A DNA stretch of 64,000 bases from Macropodus opercularis (GCA_030770545.1 JAUCMP010000031.1:464001-528000); one strand, 5' to 3'. Positions 11,701-23,620 are shown, counted from the stretch's first letter. Translations and numbers: made by a program. Notes: generated by a model from the sequence alone, not told the origin.

Positions 11701-14700
11701 AGAACATCTGCTTTGACCGGTTGGGGTGAAGGGATAGAGAAGAGAGAAAAAGAACAACAACAAAACAAGCAGCAACAGAACACAGGCATAGAGGAGCTTG
11801 AAGCTAAAGGCTCTGCCTCCCGTTCTCTAGGAACCACAAGTAGACCAGCTCTGAGAACCAAGCGTTCTGAAGGGAGCATAAGGAGCCATGAGGCCTTTGA
11901 GATAAGATGGAGCTTTATTATGAAGAGCTTTGTAGGTGAGGAAAGAATTTAGGAGAAATGTGATCTCTCTTTCTAAGTCCAGTCAGACTCTGGCTGCATC
12001 ATTTTGAATTAACTGGAGGCTTTTTAAAGAGTTACTGGGTCATCCTGTGAGTAGGGAGTTACAGTCGTCCAGCCTAGAGGTAACAAATGCATGGATACAT
12101 TTTTTAGCATCACTCTGTGAGAGGATGCTCCTATCATCAAGTTATGTGCATTTCACCCTCCATTGTTCTGAGATCTTCAAATCGCCTTGGAAGTGCTCCT
12201 AACATGGAAGAGGACCTGCGGAGGTGATCAGCTGATGATGTAAATTCTTGTTGCTCTTCAGTTGCTTTGTAAGAAACTGTAACTTTGTCATGATTGAAAT
12301 GATTGATTGAAAAACCTGGTGAGGTTGTGCATTTCATGGGAACAAGGCCGTTGCCTTGCAGTTTGGTGTTCAGTGCAGTCACATCAACAGCAAATGCAAA
12401 ATCTGCCACCCAGTCCTCATCTGAGAGCTCTGGGTTGTCTTTGCCATTCTTCTCACAAAACTCTCAAATCGCTGCTTTCACATCCTGAACTCATTTTAGC
12501 ACTTTACTTGCTAAACTAGCAGTTGTTCAGTGTACTATTTTAGTTACATCATTTATTACATAACAATATAAAGTAAAGTATTGCACACTACTAATTGTTT
12601 GTTGCAGGTGAATTTCCCCACTGTGGCATCAATAAAGAATTATATTAGTTATAAGATATATATTAATTAAACACGTGCTGATGTAAAATACCACTTTCTG
12701 ATCTGCTTTAATGTCACTTTATTTTGCATACGTTTCAAAAGTCCGTCATTTTTCCCTGTTAGATTTGGACAGTCCCGCCAGTTTGTCACATTTCAGTCCC
12801 AGTGTGTCCATGCACACATTTACCTCTGTGAACAGATTGATCCTTTTGTCGTTGTCCATTTCATTGAGTGCATTGCTGCCATCTCCTTCCTAATCTTGAA
12901 GTCCGTTATCCCACGAACACATACAAGTAACTGGGCTGTGTCACAGACATCACAGCTCTTGTTCACGTTGCAGCTGAAGTTCCAGATTCCCTAAATGTCC
13001 TCCATCTTTCTTGTCATGGTTTGCCTGGGCAGTGGGACTTGCTCAAATGCTTCTTTATTTTTTTGGGACATTTTAGTGCTGCAGAGTCCACCAAGCACCC
13101 TTTGACGAACTCACCCTCTGAGAATGACTTGCTGTTGTTTTTTTTTTGTGGGATAACACAAAGGTGGTCTTGGTTGCTGCATTCCTGGATGTGTGAAGCT
13201 TGGTAAAAAAATCCGCGCCATTTCAGCATTGGTCAAGTTTTTATATTTCTTTGCATGTTTTGTCTCATAATGGCGACTCAAATTGTAATCCTTGAACATG
13301 GCAATCTGGTCTCCACAAAATAATAAATAAATCCGTAACAGTCCATGTTTTGTTGAAAGCCTTGTATTCGGCATTTAACTTTCTTGTTTTAGTGGACATT
13401 TTGGGGCTAAAGTAATCTGTGACTTGTGACGCACTGCCTTACATACACATCCTTAAAATAAAAGCCATGCGCATTTAGTCCATGCGTGAGGTAAAATAAG
13501 AAGATCTGTTTATTGTGGGGTGGCACGGTGGCACGGTGGTGTGGTGGACCACCCCAACACCAATAGCCCTCCACGCCTGTGGCTGGTGAATTTCAACCTG
13601 ATGCTCAAGCTGAGCATGGTGCCACAGGTCTGAAAGACACTGCACGCTAGAGCCCTCACCAGCTCTAAACCAGTGTCTCTTACATTCCATCTGATGAAGA
13701 CACTGGAGAGACTGGTCCCAGCCACCTCTGCTTTGCCGTGGAAACCTACCTTGACCCACTGCAATTTGCCTACTGATCTGGCATCGGAGCAGAGGGTGAT
13801 GTCATCTTCCTTCTACATTGTTCTCTTGCTCACATGGAGAAGCCTTGCAGCACCATGACATACTGTGTCATACCATGTTTTTTGCTTTCCCTAGTGCCTT
13901 CAATTCCATACAGCCAGTGCCCCTGAAAGACAAACTAGAGAGGGCAGATACTAGACTATGACAAACTGGCCTATTTAGAGAGCTCTGGACTGTGTGTCTG
14001 ACTGAATAACCTGCAGTGTGTGGGTTTGGCCCCTTTCCTCTTTATACTCTCTTATATATCTTTAGACTTCAGACACAATACAGACAGCTGTGTTCCACAC
14101 AGGACTTGCTCAGGTCTTTGTGGACTGTTTTTGAAAAAACTACCTCCTGATTGATCAATGCGGGGAAAACCAAGGAGATGGAGGTAGCTTTTTGCTGATG
14201 GCAGTCTGCTGTCTCCTAACTGATGAACATCCAGGGAACCGATTTTGAGAGAGTTAAAAGTACCTGAGTGTGCATCTAAACAACACCAGCCATCCTATAT
14301 GCTGTGCTTTGCTAGAGCAGCAGTATTGCTGAGAGAGACAGGAGGAAGCTGGACAACGTCCAGCTCTGGCCTGGGTTGTATTCTGCACACGCCTGGTAAA
14401 ACCGACTTTTCTATACTGGACCGTGAGTCTCACCCACTGCAGAATGCACTGATCTGTTCTGGAGAGCAGCTTCAGTGAGAGACTGATCCACCCTCGCTGT
14501 GTGAAGGAGAGATTCTGCAGATCTCTCTTTCCTGCTGCAATCAGACTTTACAGTACCATCACTGTCCATCCCTCAGTAAAGTTAGAAATGCAAATAAACT
14601 AGTGCAATACTTAATGTGCAGTTATGTAAACCTGTGCAATATTTATTCCTTTACTTAATAAAACCCGGATTTGTTTAAGGGGGCTAATAAATTAGACTGC

Positions 14701-15961
14701 AACTATGTGTCTTCATTGCTTCTTCCCAGTCAGGACTAACCCAGGCTGTGAAGGACAGTCAAATCACACTGGAGCAAGCACAATATGAGTTCCTCTCCTT
14801 TGTCCGGCAGCACACCCCACCAGGACAATGCCACCTTGCTGGTAAGTCTCTTTTTGTAAAAGCAGAGATAGGGCAACGCTGCAGGAACCAAATTAGCTAC
14901 TGTGTATAGATATACTTTTGCACTGCTGTCTTTGATTTGTTTTCAGGCAACTCTGTGCATGCAGACAAAAGGTTCCTGGACAAGTATATGCCTCAGTTTA
15001 TGCACCATCTGCACTACAGAATCATTGATGTGAGCACTATAAAGGAACTCTGCAGGTCAGTGTTGAAGTCAGTTACTGTGTTACTGCTGTGGTTACTGTA
15101 GGGTGTGTCTTTGCAATGTGGTAATGTTAGATAGAGCTAAAATATGGATGGCTGTGATTCAAGTTGGAGAACAGGTACCTGCAAGGTCAGTTTTATACCT
15201 GGTTCTCTCTTCTGTGGACATTACACTCAAGGTGCATTCAAGTACTCTGGGATCTTTCATTTGACATCATGTGCAACAACATGCGTCTTGCAGTAACGTA
15301 GCTGAAAAACGCTATACTGAGGCACATTTTTAAACCGTTTTCTGTGAAACGTCACTAGTTAAAACACTGCTTGAGGTCTGTTTCAGACCCTTAATTGCAT
15401 ATCGCAGTTTTAGGGGTTTGTGTTTGTAAAAAGCTAGTTTTTAAACAACTGAAGAATGCGAGACGTGCTGTATCTGCCCAGTTGTTGAGTTGTGTACAGT
15501 GTTGTGTATATGATACAAAATAAAATAATTTTCTACATTCTTGCTTCACAAATTTGCAGGCGGTGGTTTCCAGAAGAATACAAAATGGTGCCTTTGAAAA
15601 AAGCTACCCACAGGTAGTAGTTGTACTTAAAAGTGCTACATTTTCTCTTCATTTTGTCTTTATTCATGAAATTCATGACTCTCAAATTATTTTGTCTGAA
15701 TGTTACCTAAGTGGAACAGTTTTCATTTATGTCATACTTCAGACAAGAAATCAATGCAAAGCTACTACTGCTAAAGAATCATGATTGTCCCAGTTCATAG
15801 GAATATGCATATGAATAAAGCTGCTGTTCTTCTTCAGAGCCTTGGATGACATTTTGGAGAGCATTAAAGAGCTGCAATACTACAGAGTCACCATTTTCAA
15901 ACCAACAACAGACGAGAAGAAGAGCAAGATTGCTGAAAAGTGTAGCAGCAACAAGAGTTAG
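8789..15961 (+). CDS. rexo2: Oligoribonuclease REXO2, complete seven-exon gene
   Basis: A 3'-to-5' exonuclease of the DEDDh family that degrades two- to five-nucleotide RNAs in mitochondria and cytosol. Coding exons: 8789-8836, 10324-10407, 10498-10575, 14730-14841, 14947-15055, 15560-15613 and 15838-15961. All have AG/GT borders and the phases join exactly, giving 609 bases or 202 residues, the usual length of the cytosolic form. The catalytic set is complete: Asp14 and Glu16 in W-V-D-L-E (exon 1), Asp114 in H-A-D-K-R-F-L, and His161 and Asp166 in T-H-R-A-L-D-D. The M-T-G-L-D motif starts exon 2. The start at 8789 is chosen as the first in-frame ATG outside the upstream LINE; further ATGs follow at 8804 and 8816. 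No mitochondrial leader is evident from these starts. Intron 3 (10576-14729) is swollen by nested transposons. Confidence 0.93.
9455..9585 (+). mobile_element. L2-clade LINE, 3' tail
   Basis: Inside REXO2 intron 1. It has the terminal block with AGCTGCTCTATGTGGGATTTG, TTGGGTTTAGTTGTGT, GTGATAACTGTTGTTGTGAA and the AAATAAAACTGAATTGAATT end that closes all plus-strand L2 copies in the window. Confidence 0.75.
9586..10323. other. REXO2 intron 1, remainder
   Basis: AT-rich intron sequence without coding features. A short TA run lies at 10178-10192 and a pyrimidine-rich stretch with CCTCCCCTCCCCTCC precedes the exon 2 acceptor. Confidence 0.5.
11110..13480 (-). mobile_element. hAT transposase remnant (BED finger to dimerisation domain), split by an L2
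   Basis: In REXO2 intron 3, on the minus strand. The N-terminal part at 13374-13014 has the BED-type pattern C-G-D-Q-x-A-x-F-K-D-Y-N-x-x-R-H-Y-x-x-x-H and then P-F-S-E-G-E-F-V-K-x-C-L. The middle at 12900-12137 carries shorter conserved pieces. After the inserted L2 (11488-12128), 11468-11124 encodes the hAT C-terminal dimerisation region with L-F-G-S-T-Y-x-C-E-Q-T-F and K-x-x-Q-R-L-D-F-S-H. This is the GTF2IRD2/ZBED-like hAT group as I know it. Stops and deletions break the frame in several places, so it is dead. It lies antisense to REXO2. Confidence 0.8.
11488..12128 (-). mobile_element. L2-clade LINE inserted in the hAT remnant
   Basis: The 3' end of an L2 copy: it starts with the reversed tail AATTCAATTCAATTCAACTT at 11491 and continues through CAAGGCACTTTACAAGTAAGG to the ACTCTGTGAGAGGATGCTCC block at 12111. 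The sequence on both sides belongs to the hAT transposase, so the LINE is the younger insertion. Confidence 0.85.
13530..14665 (+). mobile_element. Rex1-like LINE, degenerate RT copy
   Basis: Plus-strand remnant in REXO2 intron 3. In shifting frames it shows the RT motifs M-K-T-L-E-R-L-V, D-P-L-Q-F-A-Y, F-F-D-F-S-S-A-F-N-T-I (about 13870-13910) and near the end R-S-L-F-P-A-A-I-R-L-Y. Many stops are present and the YADD/FADD region is lost. A short GGTGGCACGGTGGCACGGTGG repeat fragment at 13517 precedes it. Confidence 0.65.
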
Positions 15962-16389
15962 CGCAGGTTATGAGTCTGTGCAGCTTTAAGTTATGTTATA
16001 ATTTGACTTTGTCATTGTTGATTCCGGTTTGTCTTCATATTTACCTGTCCAGTGATTGTGTACCACTTTCACATTATGCCTTGTTAATACAGTGCATATA
16101 ATACATATTTAATTAGCAATCCGTCTGCTGATAACTCTTTATTTGGTGTAGATTTGATTTACCTTTTTTGCAAAATAGCTGCACTATGGTAAAACCTTTC
16201 AGCTACTTACAGATGGAGCAGAACTGATGTGAACTGATCAGTTTGATGATCAAGTTATGCCAAAAACTCTGTTTGCACCTGTAAATAATGTCCACAAACA
16301 ACATGCTTTTAGCATATACAATACTATTCAATGTTATTGCAACACCTCATCAGGTTTTTCTATGTACTGTAAGTTTTCTAATTAATTCC

Positions 16390-16530
16390 CTGTAGAGTGA
16401 GTGTGTGAGTGTCTGGATGTGGCCCTGTGATGGACTGGCAGCCTGCCCAGAGTGTATCCCGTCTTTCACTTGACTGAAATCACTTGGCTCCAACATGCCC
16501 ACAGCCCTTACGAGGACTCAGTGGTAGAGT
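16390..16530. repeat. Dispersed fish repeat (L2/SINE-tail type)
   Basis: It has the core GTGATGGACTGGCAGCCTG, CCCAGAGTGTATCCCG and GGCTCCAACATGCCC, the reverse-orientation relative of the repeat at 3965-4262. It lies about 430 bases past the REXO2 stop. No other feature was seen between 15962 and 16850. Confidence 0.65.
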
Positions 16531-16849
16531 ATGAGTCGACAAGACAAATGACTGCCACACTAGCATGTGTCTTAATCAAGCAGCGACCTGGTGACCGTCA
16601 TACATACAAAAAGTGTAGGGAAAATAACATGTTGTCTACTAAAAATGTAATGCACACTGAAAATGTTATAATTGATCTATGGGCAATGCCTACGTTTAAC
16701 CAGTCACATGCATACTTCCTCAGTAATTTGGCAATTAACATGCCTTGACTGCCACACAGTGTCTGGCATGGAGCATAGTTTCTCGCATTCTAATCAGCTA
16801 ATTAACTCAACTGAGAGAACCGTCCCCTGAGGAGCCCAGAGCTGGAAAC

Positions 16850-18370
16850 CACCACCTCAGACACACAGTTGCGTAGCCTCATGTACTGTGGCCTGTTGGT
16901 GAGGGATCAGTTGTCCATCCACTCCTGCTCCTTCCAGCTTCTCTCTCATAAGTACCAGCCGAGTGGTGTTGAAGGCGCTGGAGAAGAACATGACCCTCAC
17001 AGTGGTTCCAGCCTCCAGGTGAGTCATCGCCAGATGCAGCAGGTACATGACCACCCTGATGTTCAACCTGTAGGTAAACTGCAGCAGGTCCACCTCAGTG
17101 CTCACCACAGAGCGAAGGAGGCTGAGGATGAGCCTCTCCATGGTCTCCATCAGGTGGGAGGGCAGAGCAACTGGTCTGTAGCGGTTTGGCTGCTTAGCGT
17201 GTGTCGTCTTAGGAACCGGAACCACACAGGACGTCTCCAGACTCAGACTCAGGGTAAACATGCACCATCACACAGAGCTGGTCAGCACAGTTTCTGACCA
17301 GAACTAATGCCGCCTGGACCTGCAGCCTTCCTGATCCTCAGCCGTCTCAGTCTCCTCATTTGGTCTGATGTCAGGGAGAGGGGGGGTGTTGGTGGAGGGC
17401 AACGATGGGCTATATGGTGGAGGATATGAAGTGGGGCTGGAGTCAAATCTATTGAAGAATGGGTTTAACTCGTTGGCCAGGTTCTGATCCTCACCAGCTG
17501 CCCCTGCTCCCCTGCTCTGTCCGTGGCCAGAGATGGTCTTCAGGCCTCTCCACACTCTCTGACATTATTCTGCTGCTCCTCCAGCTTCTTCTTGTAGCTG
17601 TTCTTGGCCTGTCTGATCTTGAGTTCACGCTGAACTCTCCTCTTCTCCTTCAGCAGGCCTTTAGTTCAGGGGTCACCAGAGCTTGTGGTTAGAGAAGCAC
17701 CGCAGGCTTCGGGTCGGTACCGTGTTCTCTACACAGAAGCTGATGTGGTCTGTGACGCAGTGGGTCAGGCTGTTGATGTCTCTCCATGAGGGCTGCAGAG
17801 AGTCTCCCAGTCCGTGGTCTGGAAACAGCCTCATCAGTCCACTTTCACAGACTTCTTCTTCAGGCTCTTCTCACCCTGGGTGTGTGTTCAGGGAGCAGAT
17901 GCACCAGGTTGTGATCAGCGCGGCCGAGTGGGGGAGGGGGTTGAGTCGTATGCGTCCTTAACATTTGCATACAGCAATATGTGATATGACCGAATGCCGA
18001 CGGCGACAATCTCAGCGTCCTGGGTGCAGACTTGTTCCTGCATCTCTCTAATAAACGCAGCCAGTCCTCCTCCTTTCTTCTCACCACTCTCTCCCAAAGT
18101 CCTGCCCGAACTAGTTTGAATCCATCCAGGTCGATCGCAGAGTCCGTGTTGTTGCGTTCAGCCACGAGTAAAACACACAAGGCTACAGTCCCTGTGCTCC
18201 TGCTGCAGCAGGGTCAGTGCCGTGAGCTCGTCCATCTTACTGGAGAGGGAACATGATGATGGAGGGCACATAAGGTCTGTATGTTTGTCTGCTATCCTTC
18301 AGCTCTGCAGCCTCTCCTCCTCTTCCGTATCTCTGGTGGAACCTCGTCCAGAGACGAACAGGGCGGCTCA
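16850..18370 (-). mobile_element. Rex1-like LINE, endonuclease and RT remnant
   Basis: Minus-strand copy. The 5' part (18180-17860) carries an endonuclease segment with N-T-D-S-A-I-D-L-D-G-F-K-L-V-R-A. The region 17555-17304 is the linker rich in Pro/Ser. The part at 17261-16857 is RT with P-V-P-K-T, Y-R-P-V-A-L, S-H-L-M-E-T-M-E-R-L and F-F-S-S-A-F-N-T. Frameshifts and internal deletions separate the parts; the FADD box is not present. Confidence 0.7.
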
Positions 18371-18599
18371 GAGTCTAGTCACTAGTCACGTGTGGAGCTG
18401 AGGTCCCCCAATGCACTCGAAACAACGCTGAAAAACAGTAAAAACTGAAAAGTAACGCAGATGGTCTCCCTCTGTGAGCACTTGCAACAGGGTTTGACCA
18501 CAATAAAGAAAACCTGTAAAACAGACAATAGAACAGAGAGGAAAAAATCTTGTCTGCTCTGGAAACTGCACTTCTGATGACTGTCCAATTAAGGTCAAC

Positions 18600-19230
18600 G
18601 TTGTAGTGGAAAATGAGACTACGCTTAAGGCAGTGGTTCACTTCCGGGGAGAAACTGTCAGACGCTACAAGGAACAATTAAATCAGATCAGAGCAGACGA
18701 GAGGCGTGTAGTTGCAGATGGTCTCTATTCAAAACCTCCAAGGACTCTGTATCTGGTGTTCAATTTAGGTTGCCGGCATGAGGTTCACCTGAGTGAACAA
18801 AAAAAGTTAAGAAAACACAAGAATGATATGAATTTGTCCCAAGAAGGGCAAGGCACACATGATACCTTACACAGAAGATTGTCTTAAAACCTAAGGGAGT
18901 CCTGCTGTGGTCCAGAAACACTGTCCAGTTATTCAAATAGATCTTGAAGGAGGAAATCGTCCATCTAGATGCGAATGGGAGTGTTGTCAAAAAGAGTAAA
19001 GATGAAAGGCTCCATTTTACATCTATGAACTTGTTGTGCGACATCCAATGAAACGCTGCTCACCTGTTCCTGTGGCGACCTATGTGACATGTGACCACAC
19101 AACAGCATCTTCTCCATCTGGGGTCATTTCTTAGAGTATGTGAAATTTCATGGAAGAAAAGTTGTGAGAAGGCCTGTAATGTTCATCTGTGATGGCTCAT
19201 TAGTCCTGATGCAGTCAGTCTTCGGGAGCT
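18600..19230 (+). pseudogene. Possible transposase-derived remnant (tentative)
   Basis: An open frame of 93 codons from ATG 18606-ish (in-frame to 18887) is followed, in other frames up to 19230, by phrases with transposase-like spacing, e.g. H-P-x-x-x-x-S-P-V-P-V-A-T-Y-V-T-C-D-H-T and P-V-M-F-I-C-D-G-S. The order recalls DDE regions of MULE-like or related uncharacterised fish elements, but the match is weak and I would not assign a family. Several stops are present. Confidence 0.3.
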
Positions 19231-19239
19231 GCTGTGAAA

Positions 19240-21920
19240 CACAACTAGGAGAGAACAGAGACAAAGTTAGTCACATGTAGACATGGAGGCATGTTAGTGG
19301 ATGGAATAGATAGAAAACCAGAGGAGCTCAGTGAATAAAGGAGGTTCCAGCATCTAAGCCTGTAGCAGCTGAACTAAGAGATGGATCAGAGGAACCAGAA
19401 CCATCTCTAACTATACACTTTGTCAAAAAGAAACTAGAAACTAGAGAGGGTGTCTGCTTCTCCAACCTGGACTGGAAGCTGGTTCACATAGAGGAGCTTG
19501 GAGCTAAAGACTCTGCCTCCTGTTCTACATTTAGAAACTCTAGGAACCACAAGTAGACCAGCGCTCTGAGAATGAAGCGTTCTGTTGGGAGCATAAGGAG
19601 CGATGAGGTCTTTAAGATAAGATGGAGCTTTATTATGAAGAGCTTTGTAGGTGAGGAGAAGAATTTTGAATTCTATCCTAGATTTGACAGGGAGCCAATG
19701 CAGAGAAGCTAATGTTGGAGAAATGTGATCTCTCTTTCTAAGTCCAGTCAGACTCTGGCTGCAGCATTTTGAATTAACTGGAGGATTTTCAAAGAGTTAT
19801 TGGGACAACCTATGAGCAGGGAGATACAGTAGTCACGCCTAGAGGTAACAAATGCATGGATTAATTTTTCAGCATCACTCTGTGAGAGGATGCTCCTAAT
19901 TTTAGCAATATTTCTCAGGTGGAAGTAGGCAGTTCTAGAGATTTCTTTAATATATGGTGTAAAGGACAGATCTTGGTCAACAATGACACCAAGGTTCCTA
20001 CAGTAGAACTTGAAGCTAACGTTATGTCATCCAGAGTAACAATCTGATTCAGTAATGAGTCTCTGTGGTTTTTAGCACCAATTATATTAACCTCAGTTTT
20101 ATCTGAATTCAGTTGTAGAAAGTTATGGGACATCCAGGATTTGATATCATTTAAACAAGTTTGAAGTTTGACTAATTGGTTTGTTTCCTCTGGTTTCATG
20201 GACAAATATAACTGAGTATCATCTGCATAGCAGTGAAAATTTATAGAATGTTTTCTAATAATATTACCAAGGGGAGACATGTAAAGACTGAAAAGTATTG
20301 GACCAAGCACAGAACCCTGTGGAAGATTGATCATGAACATGAACAAATTGGAATCTGTTCAACTGATAAGACTTAAACCATCCCAATGCTATGTTCCAGT
20401 CCCTGCAATAGAATCTTGTGATCTATCGTATCAAAGGCTGCACTGACTGACTGGACTGGCTGGAAATCTTCATATAGGTCATTTCTACGCAGGTGGTCAC
20501 ATAGTTGTTTAGCTACGTTTTTTTCAAGAACTTTAGAAATAAAGGGCAGATTGGATATAGGCCTATAATTTGCAAGTTCTCTAGGGTCATAAGTAGGTTT
20601 TTTCAATAAAGGTTTGACCACAGCAACCTTAAAGCCTGTGGTACGTAGCCTGCAAACAGAGATTGGTTGGTTTGATTTAATATGGACGTGCTGATTAATG
20701 GAAAAACTTCTTTGAGTCTAGTTGGGATTGAGTCTAAGAGACAAGTAGCTGATTTAGCAGAGTTAATAATTGAAGTTAACTCAGTCTGATCTATACGGGA
20801 AAAGCAGTTTAAGTAAGACATAGGTCTAACCAGCAGATATAAGGCTGTTGGATCTGCAGATCGGTTTATGACTTTTGTTGACAGATTCTAATAAATCTTT
20901 TCTCTAATGGTTATGATTTTATTGGTAAAGAAATTCATAAAGTCGTTGCTGCTGAGATTTAAAGGGACACTAGGCTCAACACAACTATGACTCTTAGTCA
21001 GCCTGGTTACAGAGCTGAAAAGAAACCTGGGGTGTTTTTTATTTTCCTCAATTAATGATGAATAATATGTGGTTCTAGCAACACAAAGTGCTTTTCTATA
21101 TAGTATTAAACTGTCTTTCCATGCTAGACAGGATTCACCTAATTTGTTGGACGCCACTGTCTTTCTAGTTTTCGAGTCCTCTGCTTAAGGCTGCGGATCT
21201 GAGTTATACCATGAAGCCAACCTCCTCTGATTCACTGGCTTCTTCTTCAGCAACAGTGTCTAAAATTGTAGCATCATCAACAAGACAATCTACCTGCTCA
21301 TGATACAGATGACTGCTCTCCTCTGTGTAGCTATGAGGGAATGAGACAAAAGATGATGGAATCATCTCCTTAAATCTAACAACAGCATCATCCGATAAAC
21401 ATCTGCTGTAATACATGCTGACTTAAACCAATAGAATCCAGTAGTGAATTAAATGCAATGTTGAGACAGTTACTGTCAACATCTACTTGAATGTTAAAGT
21501 CACCCACTACAATCACTTTATCTGTGCTGAGAACTAAGTTAGATAAAAACTTTGAGAATTCAGTTAAGAACTCTGAATATGGACCAGGAGGATGGTAGAC
21601 GACACAGAACACAACTGGTTTCTGGGTTTTACAGTCTGAGTGAGAAAGGCTCAGAGTGAGGCTCTCAAAAGAATTAGAGCTAAGTTTAGGCCTAGGAGTA
21701 ATTAATAAATCCGAGTTATATATTGCTGCTACTCCTCCACCTGAGCCTCCTGAGATAGTTTGTGACTTGCTTGAGTCGACTCATTCAAACGTATTCATCC
21801 TGCTGCAGCCAGGTTTCAGTGAGACTAAATAAATCTATGTGATGGTCACTTATTAACAGTTTCATTTATTAACAGAGATTACAAGAAACAAACACATTCA
21901 TGCAAGTATGAGAGAATTTG
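19240..21920 (-). mobile_element. L2-clade LINE, longest copy (endonuclease to 3' UTR)
   Basis: A 2.7-kb minus-strand L2. From the 5' side: endonuclease pieces at 21612-21388 (Y-H-P-P-G-P-Y, V-V-G-D-F-N); linker at 21157-20603 (the short frames here belong to the N-terminal RT approach); RT at 20621-20373 with L-A-N-Y-R-P-I-S-N-L-P-F; then 20346-19915 with P-Q-G-S-V-L-G-P-I-L-F-S-L-Y and the catalytic Y-A-D-D-T-Q-L-Y. The 3' UTR reaches about 19240, where the family's AT-rich tail is missing. A deletion between 20621 and 20346 and several stops make it inactive. It is the reference copy for the fragments at 4268, 9455, 11488, 22745 and 28790. Confidence 0.85.
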
Positions 21921-21926
21921 TACAAC

Positions 21927-21961
21927 CAACATTAACTCTGATTCCATCAGAGTTAATGTTG
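21927..21961. repeat. Perfect 15-bp inverted repeat with 5-base loop
   Basis: Left arm 21927-21941 (CAACATTAACTCTGA), loop TTCCA, right arm 21947-21961, exact complement. It sits at the start of the ERV RNase H remnant. Confidence 0.9.
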
Positions 21962-22740
21962 TTTGTGGATGGGTCGCGTGTAACAGATGAAACAAGAAGG
22001 CATATGCAGCATGTGGTGGTGTTCAGCTAAAACCTGATGGGGCATTTTATAAAGTACAGCTTAGATCAGCCATGTTCAGCTCAACTTGCTGATATTAAGG
22101 CTCTCACAGCAGGCCAAACAGCCACAATCTATCCAGACAGTGCATATGGCTATGGAGTGTGTCACATATGGATTTATCCATGTGGGTGGCTCGCCTGTAG
22201 TGCATGGAGAAGCTGTGGCACAATTGATTCTCAAGTGCAGCTACCAAAAGAGTTAGAGGGAAAGATTCCTGTTTGTAGTAGTGTGCAGGTTTAGTAGATG
22301 GATGGAAACTTGTCCAACAGCTAAACCACAAAGCAGCAGCTAAGTTTTTGTATGCAGGGTTTCCCAGATTTGACAATGCCAGATACTATATCATCAGACA
22401 AGGGTCCTCAAGTGTGATAAGAGAAATGTTTCGTATCCTAGGAGCAGCAGGTGATGGGCCCTCAGTCGGGGATCCTGGTCAACCTGCTCTTGACAACCTT
22501 GTTGTACCTCCACGTACACCTGTCTGGGGAGAAGACCTGTTGGAGGAGGAGAATGTTTCCTATCTATTCCCTCTGTTCTGTTTGTCTTTGTTATGCTAAC
22601 CCTCTCAGGTTTAGCAAGGGGGGAGCTCCTGATGTCACATCACACTATACCAGCACTGAAACAGGCCAACACCCACTACTTGGTTGAGTGATGACCATGA
22701 TCTCAGTGTTCACAAAGCATAATGGAACCAGGGAGTAATC
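21945..22740 (+). mobile_element. Endogenous retrovirus pol remnant (RNase H and integrase)
   Basis: Plus-strand remnant of a fish gamma/epsilonretrovirus-like provirus. At 21957-22290 there is an RNase H with the L-F-V-D-G-S opening motif and, further on, the D-S-A-Y-G-Y-G-V motif with the second catalytic Asp. At about 22300-22450 is a short integrase piece with the S-S-D-Q-G motif, implying that much of integrase between them is deleted. The following 22450-22740 may be decayed pol-end or env-start sequence. Stops and frame changes occur throughout and no LTR was recognised. It is an old, broken copy. Confidence 0.7.
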
Positions 22741-22744
22741 ACTA

Positions 22745-23180
22745 TGGGTCATATGTAGTTTTAAAACCCAGGCTTAAAACCTTTCTGTTTGACAAAGCGT
22801 ATACTTAGAGTTAGTTCTGGTCACTCTGACCCATCTCTTAGTTAAGGTGCTATAGACTTAGATGCTGGGGGACATCCTTCATTCACAGAGCTCCTCTACA
22901 TTTGGATTTCTTGTATCCAATAACTTGCCTCCATGTCCACATGTGACTAATGTTGTCTGTTTTTCTGTCCTAGTTGTGCTTCCTAGTGAGGTTTCTTCCT
23001 CTATAGAGGGAGTTTTTCCGCTGTTGCTATTAAAATGTACAATTTATTGATTGGCTACAATTAAAAGCTTGCTCTGTGTGGGATTTGTTGGGTTTAGTTG
23101 TGTAAGGTCCTTACTTGTAAAGTGCCTTGAGATAACTGATGTTGTGAATGGGGCTATATAAATAAAGTTGAATTTAATAT
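22745..23180 (+). mobile_element. L2-clade LINE, 3' end
   Basis: Plus-strand 3' UTR from AAACCCAGGCTTAAAACC (about 22763) through CCTCTATAGAGGGAGTTTTT to the tail GGGCTATATAAATAAAGTTG ending near 23175. It abuts the ERV remnant on its left. Confidence 0.85.
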
Positions 23181-23229
23181 GTAATGTCTGATGCATATGA
23201 CTTCACACTAACCACCAGTCTTTCAGAAA

Positions 23230-23620
23230 CACACTATATTGTCAAAAGTATGTTAAGTGACATCCCATTCCTCATTCATAGGGTTCAATATGACGTCGCT
23301 CCACCCTTTGCAGCTATAACAGCTTCAACTCTTTTCTGAAGGCTGTCCACAAGGTTTAGGAGTGTGTTTATGGGAAATGTTGACCATTCCTCCAGAAGCG
23401 CATTTGTGAGGTCACACACTGATGTTGGACAAGAAGGCCTGGCTCTCAGTCTCTGCTCTAATTCATCCCAAAGCTGTTCTAGCAGGTTGAGGTCAGGACT
23501 CTGTGCAGGCCAGTCAAGTTCATCCACACCAGACTCTGTCATCCATGTCTTTATGGACCTTGCTTTGTGCACTGATTCCCATTATTTGGATGGTTGAACG
23601 AATACTTTAGACAATATTGT
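23230..23620 (-). mobile_element. Tc1-like deletion element, copy 1
   Basis: A ~390-bp element with Tc1-type ends: ACACTATATTGTCAAAAGTA at the left and its imperfect complement ATACTTTAGACAATATTGT at the right. On the minus strand it keeps a 95-codon open frame (23572-23285) that is the transposase C-terminus, with D-W-P-A-Q-S-P-D-L-N (third catalytic acid region) and W-D-E-L-E-x-R-L. The N-terminal DNA-binding domain and first catalytic residues are deleted, so it can only be moved in trans. A second copy with the same boundaries is at 30512. Confidence 0.85.

Noticed and set aside
5435..22740. The two ERV pol pieces as one provirus
   Set aside because: They are 15 kb apart with REXO2 and many older repeats between them, so separate insertions are more likely.
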